Source: an uncultured Burkholderiales bacterium (GTDB lineage: Bacteria > Pseudomonadota > Gammaproteobacteria > Burkholderiales > Thiobacillaceae). From it: 16,897 bases of DNA. Positions 1 through 7,249 of the stretch are shown here, piece after piece. The notes beneath the pieces are model-generated. The model was not told the origin of the DNA and ran no database searches. It was given only the letters and a program-made list of their open reading frames with translations. The stretch covers positions 1 through 16,897 of the forward strand of contig CALAMX010000088.1 in assembly GCA_937925755.1 (NCBI GenBank), in the 5' to 3' direction. Each line of letters starts with the position of its first letter. The stretch's first letter is position 1. The position numbers were made by a program, and so were the translations under genes.

Positions 1-3
1 GCA

Positions 4-492
4 ATGATCCGCAGTCTTGACGTCACCACCCGGGTTTCGCCGGAATTGGCCAAGATCCTTGAATTCCACGCCAACAACCCGGATGCCCTCGAGACGGCTA
101 CCTTGGGCTCGGTACGCGCAGCGCTGGCGACCGGAGAGGCAGGTGAGGGTTATGAGGCCGACCGTCTGTACCCGGAAACCAGCGAGACCCTACTTTTGGA
201 GCTCGATGCCTTGATCGACGAGTTCGGCGTCGAGGCACCCGCCGCCGATTTCATCAAACAGTCGGCCAGCGAGGCCTTGAGCCGGGTGATCGAGGCGGTG
301 ATGGAACAATCAACGCAGCCGCCGACCCTCGACGAGGTCCGAGAGGCGATGCAAGAGGGGCTAATCGCCCACCTGGTCGGGGAGGGCGTGCTCGACGAGG
401 ACGAGGACGAAACCCTCACCGAAGAGATCGAAGACCTGATCGACCGCTATGGCGCAGACGCCCCAGCGGAGGATTTTATCCACTACGAGTGA
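4..492 (+). CDS. Acidic hypothetical protein with internal duplication
   Basis: This encodes 162 residues, rich in Asp/Glu, with no signal peptide or membrane segment. I do not recognise a named family. The second half repeats the first with an offset of 75 residues. Residues 61-84 and 136-159 both follow the pattern ETL..E(L/I)..LID.(F/Y)G..APA.DFI, with 14 of 24 positions identical. The preceding blocks (37-60 and 112-135) both begin with VR.A and align without a gap. The protein ends DFIHYE, just after the second copy. The first ATG lies 3 bases from the window edge, so its ribosome site cannot be seen and the true start could be further upstream. Its downstream neighbour is convergent, 197 bases away. 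A soluble protein is likely; the function is unknown. The reading frame itself is convincing because of the repeat and the sustained GC-rich codon use. Confidence 0.72.
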   Translation: MIRSLDVTTRVSPELAKILEFHANNPDALETATLGSVRAALATGEAGEGYEADRLYPETSETLLLELDALIDEFGVEAPAADFIKQSASEALSRVIEAVMEQSTQPPTLDEVREAMQEGLIAHLVGEGVLDEDEDETLTEEIEDLIDRYGADAPAEDFIHYE

Positions 493-689
493 GGTTCACC
501 GGACGGAGAATTGCCCAGGCCATCCCTCAACATGAGGTCGAGCGATCGAGGACCCGCGTGTCAACCATCGCCGCGTCCATCGAGGAGGTCTTTGAGCGCG
601 CGGCCGTGCCTGGTGGTGTTGTATACGTATACCCGGCGGGGACGCACGACCGTCCGGGGTTCAGTGTGGACCACAAGCGGTCGGGTCAA
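493..689. other. Convergent intergenic spacer with a 12-bp palindrome
   Basis: This spacer separates the acidic-protein gene from the convergent UPF0149 gene. It contains the perfect palindrome GTATACGTATAC at 621-632. I see no hairpin followed by a T-run, so no intrinsic terminator can be called for either gene. A GTG overlapping the preceding stop opens a frame through the spacer, but that frame continues antisense into the UPF0149 gene and resembles nothing I know. Confidence 0.4.
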
Positions 690-1277
690 CTAGGCGGACA
701 CGGGACCTTCCGCCTTTGCTGCCGCCAGCGCGCGCCAATAGCGGTTGATCGCCTGCACTGCATGCGGCAACTCGGCACAGAGCTCGCGGTGGGTGGGGTC
801 CCGCGCCGGTCCTGCTGCGCTACGGGCAAGGGTGTGGATCGGCGCGAGCCAGGCGCTAAGCGCCTGGTTGGCATGCATATCCCAGTATTCCTGGTAATAG
901 AGGTTTAGCCCGGCACAATAGCCTTGGCACCATGCCGTGGCGTCCACGGCGAGGTCGCCGTGTGCGCTGCTGACAAATTCCAGCACTGGGCGGAAGGCAT
1001 CGGGTTGCGCGAGGCTACGTTCGATCTCGGCATAGAGCCGCAGTGCGAGCCCCAGCATATCCTCTGCCTGGGCTCCGTCCCGAAACACCGGCTCGTCAAA
1101 GATGAGGCGCAGCCACTCGCCCGGCTCCATGGCCTCCGGGCCACTGGCGAGCGCGGTCAGGAAGCCGTGGGCGTGCGACAGACCCATGGCGTCGCGACCG
1201 CAAGCCTCAGAATGTAAAAAGTCATCCAAGCGAAGGAGTTCCGCCTGGGTCAAGGCAGGGGAGTGAGTTAGCCGCAT
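690..1277 (-). CDS. UPF0149 family protein (YgfB/YecA-like)
   Basis: This encodes 195 residues, the usual size for the UPF0149 (YgfB/YecA) family of small helical proteins of poorly defined function. Recognisable features are the LSHAHGFLTAL segment near residues 33-43, followed by the GPEAMEPGEWL stretch, and the later WCQGYCAGL motif, all in the family order. There is no C-terminal SEC-C zinc motif, so it is closer to the short YgfB-type than to long YecA forms. I chose the ATG at 1275-1277. The frame stays open 49 codons further upstream, but that part would run into the mltB-like gene and has low-complexity, non-conserved content. A weak AAGG lies about 14 bases before the start. It follows the transglycosylase gene on the same strand with a 61-base gap, so co-transcription is plausible. 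Confidence 0.85.
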   Translation of the reverse strand: MRLTHSPALTQAELLRLDDFLHSEACGRDAMGLSHAHGFLTALASGPEAMEPGEWLRLIFDEPVFRDGAQAEDMLGLALRLYAEIERSLAQPDAFRPVLEFVSSAHGDLAVDATAWCQGYCAGLNLYYQEYWDMHANQALSAWLAPIHTLARSAAGPARDPTHRELCAELPHAVQAINRYWRALAAAKAEGPVSA

Positions 1278-1338
1278 GTGTGCAGATTGCGCCTTGTCAG
1301 CGGTTCGGTCAAGCGAAATTTCGGTCAGGTGCCAGTGT

Positions 1339-2643
1339 TTACTTGAGGCGAGTTGCAGGTGTGGCCGCTCTAGAGACGACGGGCTCGGCATCCAGCGGGG
1401 TGTTGGCGGCGGAGATGAGACCACGGCTTCTGGCCTGTGCCTCTACCCGTGCGATGAGCTCTGGCGAGGCATAGCCGTCCACCGGGAGCCCCGCCTGGCG
1501 CTGGAAGGCCCTGATCGCCGCGCGCGTGCGGCCGCCGGATATGCCGTCGGCCTCGCCCGGCTCGAAGCCGAGGGCAGCGAGCTGGCGTTGCAGCTCGACG
1601 ATCTGCTGGCGGGTGAGTTTCGTGTGGCGCGCCGCCTGACCGTTCTGTAGGCCCGGCAGGCCGAGTAGCCGATCGGACAGCAACCCCACCGCCAGGGCGT
1701 AACTCAGCGACCGGTTCCAGTTCATGATGATGTTGAAGTTCCTGTAGACCAAAAAGGCGGGCCCCTTGTAGCCCTGTGGCAGGACGATGGCGCCAAGTTG
1801 GCTCGAGTTCGGCAGGGGCGAGCCATCGGGTTGGGTCACACCCATGGCCGCCCAGGCACTCACCGGCCGGGTCAGGTCGAGGCGGGCCAGTTCCCAGTCG
1901 AAATTCGCCGGCAGGCGAACCTCGCGCCCCCAAATCTCGTCCGCTTGCCAGCCCATACGGCGCAAATAGTTGGCGGCGGAGGCGAAGGCGTCGGGTAGAG
2001 ACCCCCAGAGGTCCTTGCGGCCGTCGCCGTCGGCATCGACGGCATAGGCGCGGAAGGTCGAGGGCATGAACTGCATGTGCCCCATGGCCCCAGCCCAAGA
2101 GCCTTTCATCGCCCCGACCTCGACGTGACCCTCGTCGAGGATGGCCAAAGCGTCGAGCAGCTGGCCGCGGAAAAACTGGCTACGGCGGGGCTCGAAGGCC
2201 AAAGTGGCGAGTGCGGATGGCACGGCGAAGTCGCCCATGAAAGCGCCGTAGTGGGTCTCAAGACCCCAGAAGGCCACCAGCACATGCGGCGGGATGCCAT
2301 AGCGCCGCTCAACGGAGGCCAGCAGCTCGCGGTGTTCGTTGAGCAGGCGGCGGCCCTCCTCGATGCGCCGGGGAGTGAGGCGCCGCTCCAGGTAGTCGAG
2401 GAAGGGCTCCAGGAATTCTGGCTGGCGCTGGTCCAGTTCGAGCACGCGTGGGTCGGGCCGCACGCCGGCAAGCGCCCGGTCGAAGGTTTCCGCCCGGATG
2501 CCGCGCGTGATTGCCTCCTGGCGCAAGGCGGTGAGCCAGGTCTGGAAATCGTCCGCGGCCGATGTCTGTGCCAGCGTGTTCGCCGCTAGGGCGAGCAGGG
2601 CGAGGACTAAGCAGCTGGGTCGGATAATGCGAAATAGGGTCAT
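1339..2643 (-). CDS. MltB-family lytic murein transglycosylase with peptidoglycan-binding domain
   Basis: This encodes 434 residues and a predicted periplasmic enzyme that cleaves the MurNAc-GlcNAc bond of peptidoglycan, forming 1,6-anhydro ends. Residues 1-25 are a signal peptide (MTLFRIIRP, a hydrophobic core, then a break near NTLA/QT). There is no lipobox Cys at the cleavage site; Cys11 lies inside the hydrophobic core. The SLT_2 catalytic domain follows at about 30-330, with the catalytic Glu129 in WGLETHYG and the conserved GAMGHMQFMPSTF segment, then a DADGDGRKDLW motif. A PG_binding_1 domain occupies about 345-405. The start is fixed by a strong GAGGAGAG ribosome site (2648-2655) four bases before ATG 2641-2643; an in-frame ATG ten codons upstream lacks such a site. 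E. coli MltB itself has no C-terminal PG_binding_1 domain, so this matches the longer MltB-related enzymes common in Proteobacteria. A UPF0149 gene follows on the same strand. Confidence 0.95.
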   Translation of the reverse strand: MTLFRIIRPSCLVLALLALAANTLAQTSAADDFQTWLTALRQEAITRGIRAETFDRALAGVRPDPRVLELDQRQPEFLEPFLDYLERRLTPRRIEEGRRLLNEHRELLASVERRYGIPPHVLVAFWGLETHYGAFMGDFAVPSALATLAFEPRRSQFFRGQLLDALAILDEGHVEVGAMKGSWAGAMGHMQFMPSTFRAYAVDADGDGRKDLWGSLPDAFASAANYLRRMGWQADEIWGREVRLPANFDWELARLDLTRPVSAWAAMGVTQPDGSPLPNSSQLGAIVLPQGYKGPAFLVYRNFNIIMNWNRSLSYALAVGLLSDRLLGLPGLQNGQAARHTKLTRQQIVELQRQLAALGFEPGEADGISGGRTRAAIRAFQRQAGLPVDGYASPELIARVEAQARSRGLISAANTPLDAEPVVSRAATPATRLK

Positions 2644-2720
2644 TGGGCTCTCCTCTAAGCGGAGTGCGATCAACCGGCAGCGTCGTTGGCAGGACAGCGC
2701 AGCTGCCTTATCGTTCTCTC

Positions 2721-3572
2721 ATGTCTGAGACACTGACCATTAATGACCTGATTGCCCGATACGACGCGCTGCTGCTGGATGCCTATGGCGTCCTGGTGAC
2801 GCTGGACGGCCCTCTTCCAGGTGCAAAGGCGCTGATCGATAGGCTCAACCGCCTGGGTAAACCCTACTGGCTGGTATCGAACACCGCAGCGCGCCTGCCT
2901 GAGCACGCCGCCGCCCGCTACCGCGGTTTCGGACTCGATCTGCAGGCCGACCGCATCCTCACCGCGGGCATGCTGCTCGACCGCCATTTTCGTACATATG
3001 GTCTTGCCGGCCGCGCATGCCTGGTGCTGGGTCCGGAAGATAGCCGGGTCTATGTCGAGCGCGCCGGCGGTCGACCGGTGTCGCCCGGGGAGGATTTCGA
3101 ACTGGTGGTCATCGCCGACCAGGCTGGGTATCCCTTGCTGGAAACCCTCGACTGGCTGATCTCCGCGCTGTTGGCCAAGATCGAGAATGGCGTCCAGGTG
3201 CCGCTGATCCTGCCGAATCCAGACTTGATCTACCCCACCCACCAGGGCTATGGTCTGACGGCCGGCAGCCTGGCCGTCCTGCTGGAAACAGTGCTCGCCC
3301 GGCGCTTCCCTGGATACACCGATCTGTGCTTCGTGCCTCTGGGCAAGCCACAGCCGGGCCTGTTCGAGATGGCCGCGCAATTGGCAGGCAGCCGCAAGCT
3401 GGTCATGCTGGGCGACCGGCTCGAGACCGATATCCTGGGCGCAGCGCGCTTTGGCATCGACTCGGTCCTGGTCATGCGCGGGGTCAGCCGGGGGGAGACG
3501 GTCGTGTCGACCCTCGGGGTCCAGCCCACCTACCGGATCGAGTCGCTCACCGAACTGTTGAAGAACGCCTGA
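2721..3572 (+). CDS. HAD superfamily class IIA (NagD/TIGR01459-like) hydrolase
   Basis: This encodes 283 residues, probably a cytoplasmic phosphatase-like protein. The HAD motifs are in order: motif I DAYGVL (nucleophile Asp20), motif II SNT at 53-55, a large C2-type cap insertion between motifs II and III, motif III Lys in PLGKPQPG, and motif IV GDRLETDILGA. Motif I reads D-A-Y-G rather than D-x-D-G, so the usual general acid/base Asp is Tyr22. In the TIGR01459 branch this position is often Trp, so the protein probably belongs there and not with true NagD. The substrate is unknown. I start at ATG 2721, because the upstream in-frame ATG at 2643 would overlap the divergent mltB-like start and give a non-conserved leader. 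No clear Shine-Dalgarno is visible. The 77-base divergent spacer must hold promoters for both directions. Confidence 0.88.
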   Translation: MSETLTINDLIARYDALLLDAYGVLVTLDGPLPGAKALIDRLNRLGKPYWLVSNTAARLPEHAAARYRGFGLDLQADRILTAGMLLDRHFRTYGLAGRACLVLGPEDSRVYVERAGGRPVSPGEDFELVVIADQAGYPLLETLDWLISALLAKIENGVQVPLILPNPDLIYPTHQGYGLTAGSLAVLLETVLARRFPGYTDLCFVPLGKPQPGLFEMAAQLAGSRKLVMLGDRLETDILGAARFGIDSVLVMRGVSRGETVVSTLGVQPTYRIESLTELLKNA

Positions 3573-3699
3573 ACTGCCGTTATCGAGATTTGGCACACGC
3601 TGGATGCGTGCCGCCGGAAGCCTGGCAGGTCTCTTCTCGGGAAACCGTCGTGGTATGCTCAGGTCTGTGTAAGAGGGAATCGTCCGTGAGGACCATCGC

Positions 3700-4020
3700 A
3701 TGCGCCTGCCCGTACAGCCCTTACTCCCACCGCCACCGGTCGAGGATCTGTACGAGATTCGTGAACGGCCCCCGGTCATGCCGGTGCGGTTCGTGCGCGC
3801 GCGCAATCTGCCGCCGCTAATCGTGCCGCCCAGACAAAAGCCGCGTGCGCCGGCGAAAGGCGGGCGTGAGGACACAACGACAGCGACCGCCCCCTTGGGT
3901 GAAGAGCGGCGGCGCGCCGAGCGGCGTGTCGCCCAGGTGCCGGTGTTGCTAGACACCCGCAGCGGCCGTGACCGTCGCTGTAGCGGTGGCGGGCAGGGCA
4001 ACATCGACATCGAGGCCTGA
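3700..4020 (+). CDS. Small Arg/Pro-rich hypothetical protein with LDTRSGRDRR tail
   Basis: This encodes 106 residues, strongly basic, with no signal peptide or membrane segment. The N-terminal third is Pro-rich (LLPPPP, RPPVMPVRF, LPPLIVPPR). The C-terminal part has an EERRRAERR cluster and then VPVLLDTRSGRDRR. That last string resembles a motif I associate with small uncharacterised gammaproteobacterial proteins, but I cannot confirm this without a search. A GTGAGGAC stretch just upstream of ATG 3700 can serve as ribosome site. The gene lies 127 bases after the HAD gene on the same strand and converges with the gcvR-like gene. A weak -10-like TATGCT occurs at 3654-3659. Likely disordered; it could bind nucleic acid, but that is inference from composition only. 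Confidence 0.6.
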   Translation: MRLPVQPLLPPPPVEDLYEIRERPPVMPVRFVRARNLPPLIVPPRQKPRAPAKGGREDTTTATAPLGEERRRAERRVAQVPVLLDTRSGRDRRCSGGGQGNIDIEA

Positions 4021-4076
4021 GTCGGTAGACGTCAATTGCTAGGGCCTCAAGCGTCGCTGCTGGCGCAGACAGCGCA

Positions 4077-4622
4077 TCAGAGACGAATCGGCTCGAAGAT
4101 GGCGTCCAGATTCAGCCCGTCGCAGTAGTCGAGGAAGTCACCGCGCAGGGTAGGGATGTGCATATCGGCGGGTACACCCACCGTCATGCTGACCGAGAAC
4201 ATGGGCGTGCCGGTATGTGGGGCGGGATAGGTCTCGGTGCTGAGTTCCTCGATGTTGATGCCCTGGTGAGCGAAGTAACTGGCCAGGCTGTGCACGATGC
4301 CCGGGTGGTCCATGGCGACCACCTCGACGCGATAGGGCACGATGGGCTTCTTGCGCTCGGGGTGCCGCGTGCGCTTGTGGATGATGGCGAGCCCTAGATC
4401 CTCGCCAAGCGCTGGGAGCTTGTCCTCTAGTCTGGTGAGCGCGTCCCAACGCCCGGACAGCAGCATGATGATGGCGAATTGTCCCCCCAGCAGCGCCATG
4501 CGCGATTCCTCGATGTTGCAACCGGCCTCGGCGATGCGGCCGGTCAGCCGATCGACCAGGCCGACCTGGTCCTCGCCCGAGGCGGTGATGACGAGGTAGT
4601 CGATGGGTGAGGGCGGGTTCAT
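4077..4622 (-). CDS. gcvR: Glycine cleavage system transcriptional repressor-like, double ACT domain protein
   Basis: This encodes 181 residues with two ACT domains, as in GcvR. In E. coli GcvR antagonises GcvA at glycine-cleavage genes and responds to glycine. The first ACT domain begins at about residue 9 (YLVITASGEDQVGLVD) with the second-helix pattern AGCNIEESRMALLGGQFA. The second begins at about 96 (YRVEVVAMDHPGIVHSLAS) and continues GINIEELSTETY. No DNA-binding domain is present, which agrees with a protein that acts through a partner. I chose ATG 4620-4622 because it leaves the short leader typical of the family; an in-frame ATG at 4655 is possible and neither has a good ribosome site. 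A -10-like TACAAT overlaps the upstream candidate. It lies 67 bases after the metallohydrolase gene on the same strand. No gcv genes are in the window, so the regulatory target is assumed from the family. Confidence 0.85.
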   Translation of the reverse strand: MNPPSPIDYLVITASGEDQVGLVDRLTGRIAEAGCNIEESRMALLGGQFAIIMLLSGRWDALTRLEDKLPALGEDLGLAIIHKRTRHPERKKPIVPYRVEVVAMDHPGIVHSLASYFAHQGINIEELSTETYPAPHTGTPMFSVSMTVGVPADMHIPTLRGDFLDYCDGLNLDAIFEPIRL

Positions 4623-4689
4623 AAAGTTCTGGCTCGCATAGGCGGTCGCAAGCATTGTAGCCCAAGCCGCAGGGGGGAGGTAGCGCGGG

Positions 4690-5661
4690 TCAGTGACCCA
4701 TGCTCTCCTTCTCCATGAGGATGTAGGTGTTGTACGCGTTGACCCTGTTGGCCTGTTCGAAGGCGGGTAAGGTCTCATAACGCGACCAATCCGTCGCCTG
4801 GTAGGCTGCCTCGAAGGGGATCATGTCCGCCGCCGCCTTGCCCATTTCCTGGCGGAGATAGACGAGATAGTCGCGGGTCAGGGCCAGGTCGGCGGCTGGG
4901 TCCATGGAGGCCTGGCCATGGCCGGGGACCAGCACCCGGGGTGAGAGGGCGATCAGCTTGTCGAGGGCTGCGAGCCACAGGCGTGAGTCGGCCTCGCCGA
5001 CAAAAGGTATGCGGCCTTTGAAGACCAGATCACCAGCGTAGAGCACGCCGTCGTCAACCACATAAAGTGCCAAGTCCTCGGGCGAGTGGGCGGGGCCGAC
5101 ATGGCGCACCTGGAAGCGTACCCCACCGAGCTCAAAGTCGGTGTCTCCCTCCAGCCAGACATCGGCCTCGAGAAAGCGCTGCAGTTCCTCCGTCACCCAA
5201 GGTGAGAGGATGTCCTTGCGCTGTTCGAAGCGCAGACGGGCAGCAATGGTGCGGGTGGCCCCACGCCCCAAGGCATGGGCCCAGATCTCAGCACCGGCGT
5301 CTTTGAACACCTGCAGCCCATAGTAGTGATCGGCGTGGAAGTGGCTGACGATGACGCGCCGGATGGGGGCATCGGTCAGCTTGCGGATCTCGGCGAGCAT
5401 GGCCTGCGCGAGCGAGGGCGTACCCAGGCTGTCGAACACCACGACGCCGGCCGGGGTGATGACGAAGCCGGCGTTGGACATGAAACCCTCGTTCTCAGGC
5501 GAGGCGGCACCGGATAGGCCCGGAATGTAATAGCTATGCGACCCGAGTCGTACGGCCTGAACCTCCACGCCAATCGGTGGGTACGAGCCGGCCAGGCCGA
5601 TGTCCAGCCAGAGCCAGCAAAACAAACCAAACAAGGCGGAAAGCGGCAGGGACACAGGCAT
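4690..5661 (-). CDS. Secreted metallo-beta-lactamase-fold hydrolase
   Basis: This encodes 323 residues with an N-terminal hydrophobic export segment (about residues 5-24, ending GLAGS), so the enzyme is probably periplasmic. The MBL zinc ligands are complete: the HFHADH motif (His107, His109, Asp111, His112), His192 in VGPAHSPEDL, Asp211 in YAGDLVF, and His248 in VPGHG. The overall layout resembles SoxH-like and quinoprotein-relay metallohydrolases; the substrate cannot be read from sequence, and no sox or pqq genes are nearby. The start is ambiguous. AGGAGG at 5664-5669 sits only 2 bases before ATG 5661 but 8 bases before an in-frame GTG (codon 3, 5655), and a TAG lies in frame just upstream. 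The GTG may therefore be the real start. A gcvR-like gene follows 67 bases downstream on the same strand. Confidence 0.9.
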   Translation of the reverse strand: MPVSLPLSALFGLFCWLWLDIGLAGSYPPIGVEVQAVRLGSHSYYIPGLSGAASPENEGFMSNAGFVITPAGVVVFDSLGTPSLAQAMLAEIRKLTDAPIRRVIVSHFHADHYYGLQVFKDAGAEIWAHALGRGATRTIAARLRFEQRKDILSPWVTEELQRFLEADVWLEGDTDFELGGVRFQVRHVGPAHSPEDLALYVVDDGVLYAGDLVFKGRIPFVGEADSRLWLAALDKLIALSPRVLVPGHGQASMDPAADLALTRDYLVYLRQEMGKAAADMIPFEAAYQATDWSRYETLPAFEQANRVNAYNTYILMEKESMGH

Positions 5662-5744
5662 CTCCTCCTATATGGACGATGGGGTGCGGCTCCAGGCGAT
5701 GGGTTATGTTATTTTAGGCCGCTGCACGAGTCATAAGTTTCGGT

Positions 5745-6278
5745 TTGAGCTACAAGCGTTATCTGCCCTTTCTGTTCGCCTTCGCCCTACCGATCGCGCT
5801 GGTCTATGCATGGTGGGGTGGGTTCAACCCGGTCGCAGTGCGGATCGAGACACGCGGGCCTTACACCTACGCCTATGTCGAGCATAAGGGGGATTATGCC
5901 CTGCTAGCCGAGCGGCTGCCCGAGGTGCGCCTGGCCCTCGAACGCAGCGGCATCCATCCGGGTGCGAGCTTCGCGCTGCTCTATTCCCACCCCGAGCAGG
6001 TACCGCGCAACGAGCGTCAGGCACGGATTGGCTATCTGGTGCCGGCCGGCAGCCATGTCAACCCACCCCTCGAGCTCGATACCCTGCCGGCGCGCCGCGT
6101 GCTGGTCGCCGAGGTGCGCGCTGCGTGGCTGCTCGCGCCCAGCCGCGCCTATCAGGCCCTGCACGAGAGGCTGCGGGCACAGGGGCGGGACATCCGCATG
6201 CCCAGCGTCGAGCTCTATGAAGCCTCCGGCAGCGTCTGGCGCCCGGGAAGACTCATCGTGGAGGTGCCCTACCCGTGA
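5745..6278 (+). CDS. Membrane-anchored GyrI-like (effector-binding) domain protein
   Basis: This encodes 177 residues. A single N-terminal membrane segment (about residues 7-26, LPFLFAFALPIALVYAWWGG) is followed by one GyrI-like/AraC effector-binding domain at about 30-177. Typical blocks are VRIETRGPYTYAYVEHKGDY, then LPEVRLALERSGIHPGASFALLY, and a late RMPSVELYE strand. Family members bind small molecules or inhibit partners; here the domain would face the periplasm if the segment is an uncleaved anchor. I assign the TTG at 5745 because it is the only start that keeps the whole membrane segment. The upstream in-frame ATG at 5706 runs into TAG two codons later, and no good ribosome site is visible. 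The stop overlaps the GTG start of the next gene by 4 bases, so the two are almost certainly translated together. Confidence 0.8.
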   Translation: MSYKRYLPFLFAFALPIALVYAWWGGFNPVAVRIETRGPYTYAYVEHKGDYALLAERLPEVRLALERSGIHPGASFALLYSHPEQVPRNERQARIGYLVPAGSHVNPPLELDTLPARRVLVAEVRAAWLLAPSRAYQALHERLRAQGRDIRMPSVELYEASGSVWRPGRLIVEVPYP

Positions 6279-7174
6279 CCTTGTTCTCGATCCTGGCCGC
6301 CCTATTGTGGGACTTCTTGAAGCCGCTACGCGACCCCGCGCCGCCAGCGCGGCAGTTGGAGCGTTACACGGCGTGGCTGCTCGAACACGTCAACGCCGGC
6401 ATGCAGAAGCACGGCCTGCTGGCCTGGACGGCCGGCGCCCTGGCGCCCGCCCTTCTGGTGGCGTTGATTGGTATTCTACTGGCGACCCTGTTCTCGCCCT
6501 TGCTCTGGGCGTGGAATGTCGTCGTACTCTACTACTGCCTGGGGTTCCGGCAATTCGGTCTGCAGCTTGCCGAGGTGGTGCAGGCCCTGCGTCATGGGGA
6601 TCTCGCGCGCGCCCAGGCCAAGCTCATGGCCTGGCGGCCTGGGGCGGCACAGGCGATGAGCGAGCCGGAGGTCGCCCGCAGTGGTATCGAGCACATCCTG
6701 ATCCTGGCCCTGACCCGGCTTTTCGGGGTGTTGTTCTGGTTCGCTCTGCTGGGCGTGTTCGGCGCCGTGCTCTACCGCATGAGCACGCTCTGCCGCGAGC
6801 GTTGGCAGGCAGAACCGACGTTTTGCGCCTACCCGCGCCGCTTCGCCTTCTACCTCGATTGGCTGCCGGCACGCCTGGCCGCCTTTAGCTACGCCATCGT
6901 CGGCAACTTCGAAGATGCGCTTTATTGCTGGCGCAAACAGGCCGGCCTTTGGGGGGACACCAACGAGGGGGTCATCCTCGCCGCGGGTGCCGGCGCCCTG
7001 GGCGTGCGGCTGGGCGGAGCCCTCAACCTGCCGGCCGGCGAGCTGCTGCGGCCCGAGCTCGGCTGCGGTGAGACGGCGACGGCCGATGATCTGGAGGGAG
7101 GGCTGCACCTCGTCTGGCGTGCCGTACTGCTGTGGCTGGGCGTGTTGGGCCTGCTGTGGCTCGGGGGTCTATGA
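6275..7174 (+). CDS. AmpE/CobD-CbiB family integral membrane protein
   Basis: This encodes 299 residues with several hydrophobic segments: about 1-13, 50-75, 145-168, a weaker one near 200-212, and a C-terminal one at 280-299. The start MTLF and the conserved DWLPARLAAFSYAIVG (from residue 195), followed by NFEDALYCWR, closely resemble AmpE, the inner-membrane protein linked to beta-lactamase induction through AmpD, and the wider CobD/CbiB family of cobalamin biosynthesis. No ampD or cob genes are in the window, so I do not assign either function; AmpE-like is the closer resemblance. The start is a GTG within the stop of the preceding GyrI-like gene (GTGA, 6275-6278), which indicates translational coupling. 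The next gene begins 75 bases downstream and appears to have its own sigma-28-type promoter. Confidence 0.82.
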   Translation: MTLFSILAALLWDFLKPLRDPAPPARQLERYTAWLLEHVNAGMQKHGLLAWTAGALAPALLVALIGILLATLFSPLLWAWNVVVLYYCLGFRQFGLQLAEVVQALRHGDLARAQAKLMAWRPGAAQAMSEPEVARSGIEHILILALTRLFGVLFWFALLGVFGAVLYRMSTLCRERWQAEPTFCAYPRRFAFYLDWLPARLAAFSYAIVGNFEDALYCWRKQAGLWGDTNEGVILAAGAGALGVRLGGALNLPAGELLRPELGCGETATADDLEGGLHLVWRAVLLWLGVLGLLWLGGL

Positions 7175-7183
7175 GAGGCCGAT

Positions 7184-7211
7184 TAAACTCTATGCGACAC
7201 AAGGCCGTTAA
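7184..7211 (+). promoter_or_regulatory. Putative flagellar sigma-28 (FliA) promoter of the chemoreceptor gene
   Basis: A -35 element TAAACTCT (7184-7191; 6 of 8 against TAAAGTTT) and a -10 element GCCGTTAA (7204-7211; 7 of 8 against GCCGATAA) are separated by 12 bases; the consensus is 11. Transcription would start near 7218, leaving a leader of about 30 bases with the AAGGAGTGAG ribosome site. The site lies between the stop of the AmpE-like gene and the chemoreceptor ATG, exactly where a FliA promoter for a chemotaxis gene would be expected. Confidence 0.65.
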
Positions 7212-7249
7212 CTGTACTACACGAACAACTTCCCTCAAGGAGTGAGACC

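Noticed and set aside
489..908. GTG-started frame of 139 codons overlapping the stop of the acidic-protein gene (GTGA).
   Set aside because: Half of it is antisense to the well-supported UPF0149 gene, the translation resembles no family I know, and no ribosome site supports it. The first 65 codons have GC-rich third positions, so a small coupled gene cannot be fully excluded.
2670..4010. 446-codon frame on the minus strand across the HAD and small basic-protein genes.
   Set aside because: It is the antisense shadow of high-GC coding sequence; the HAD motifs on the plus strand are unambiguous and the minus translation is low-complexity Arg/Gln-rich.
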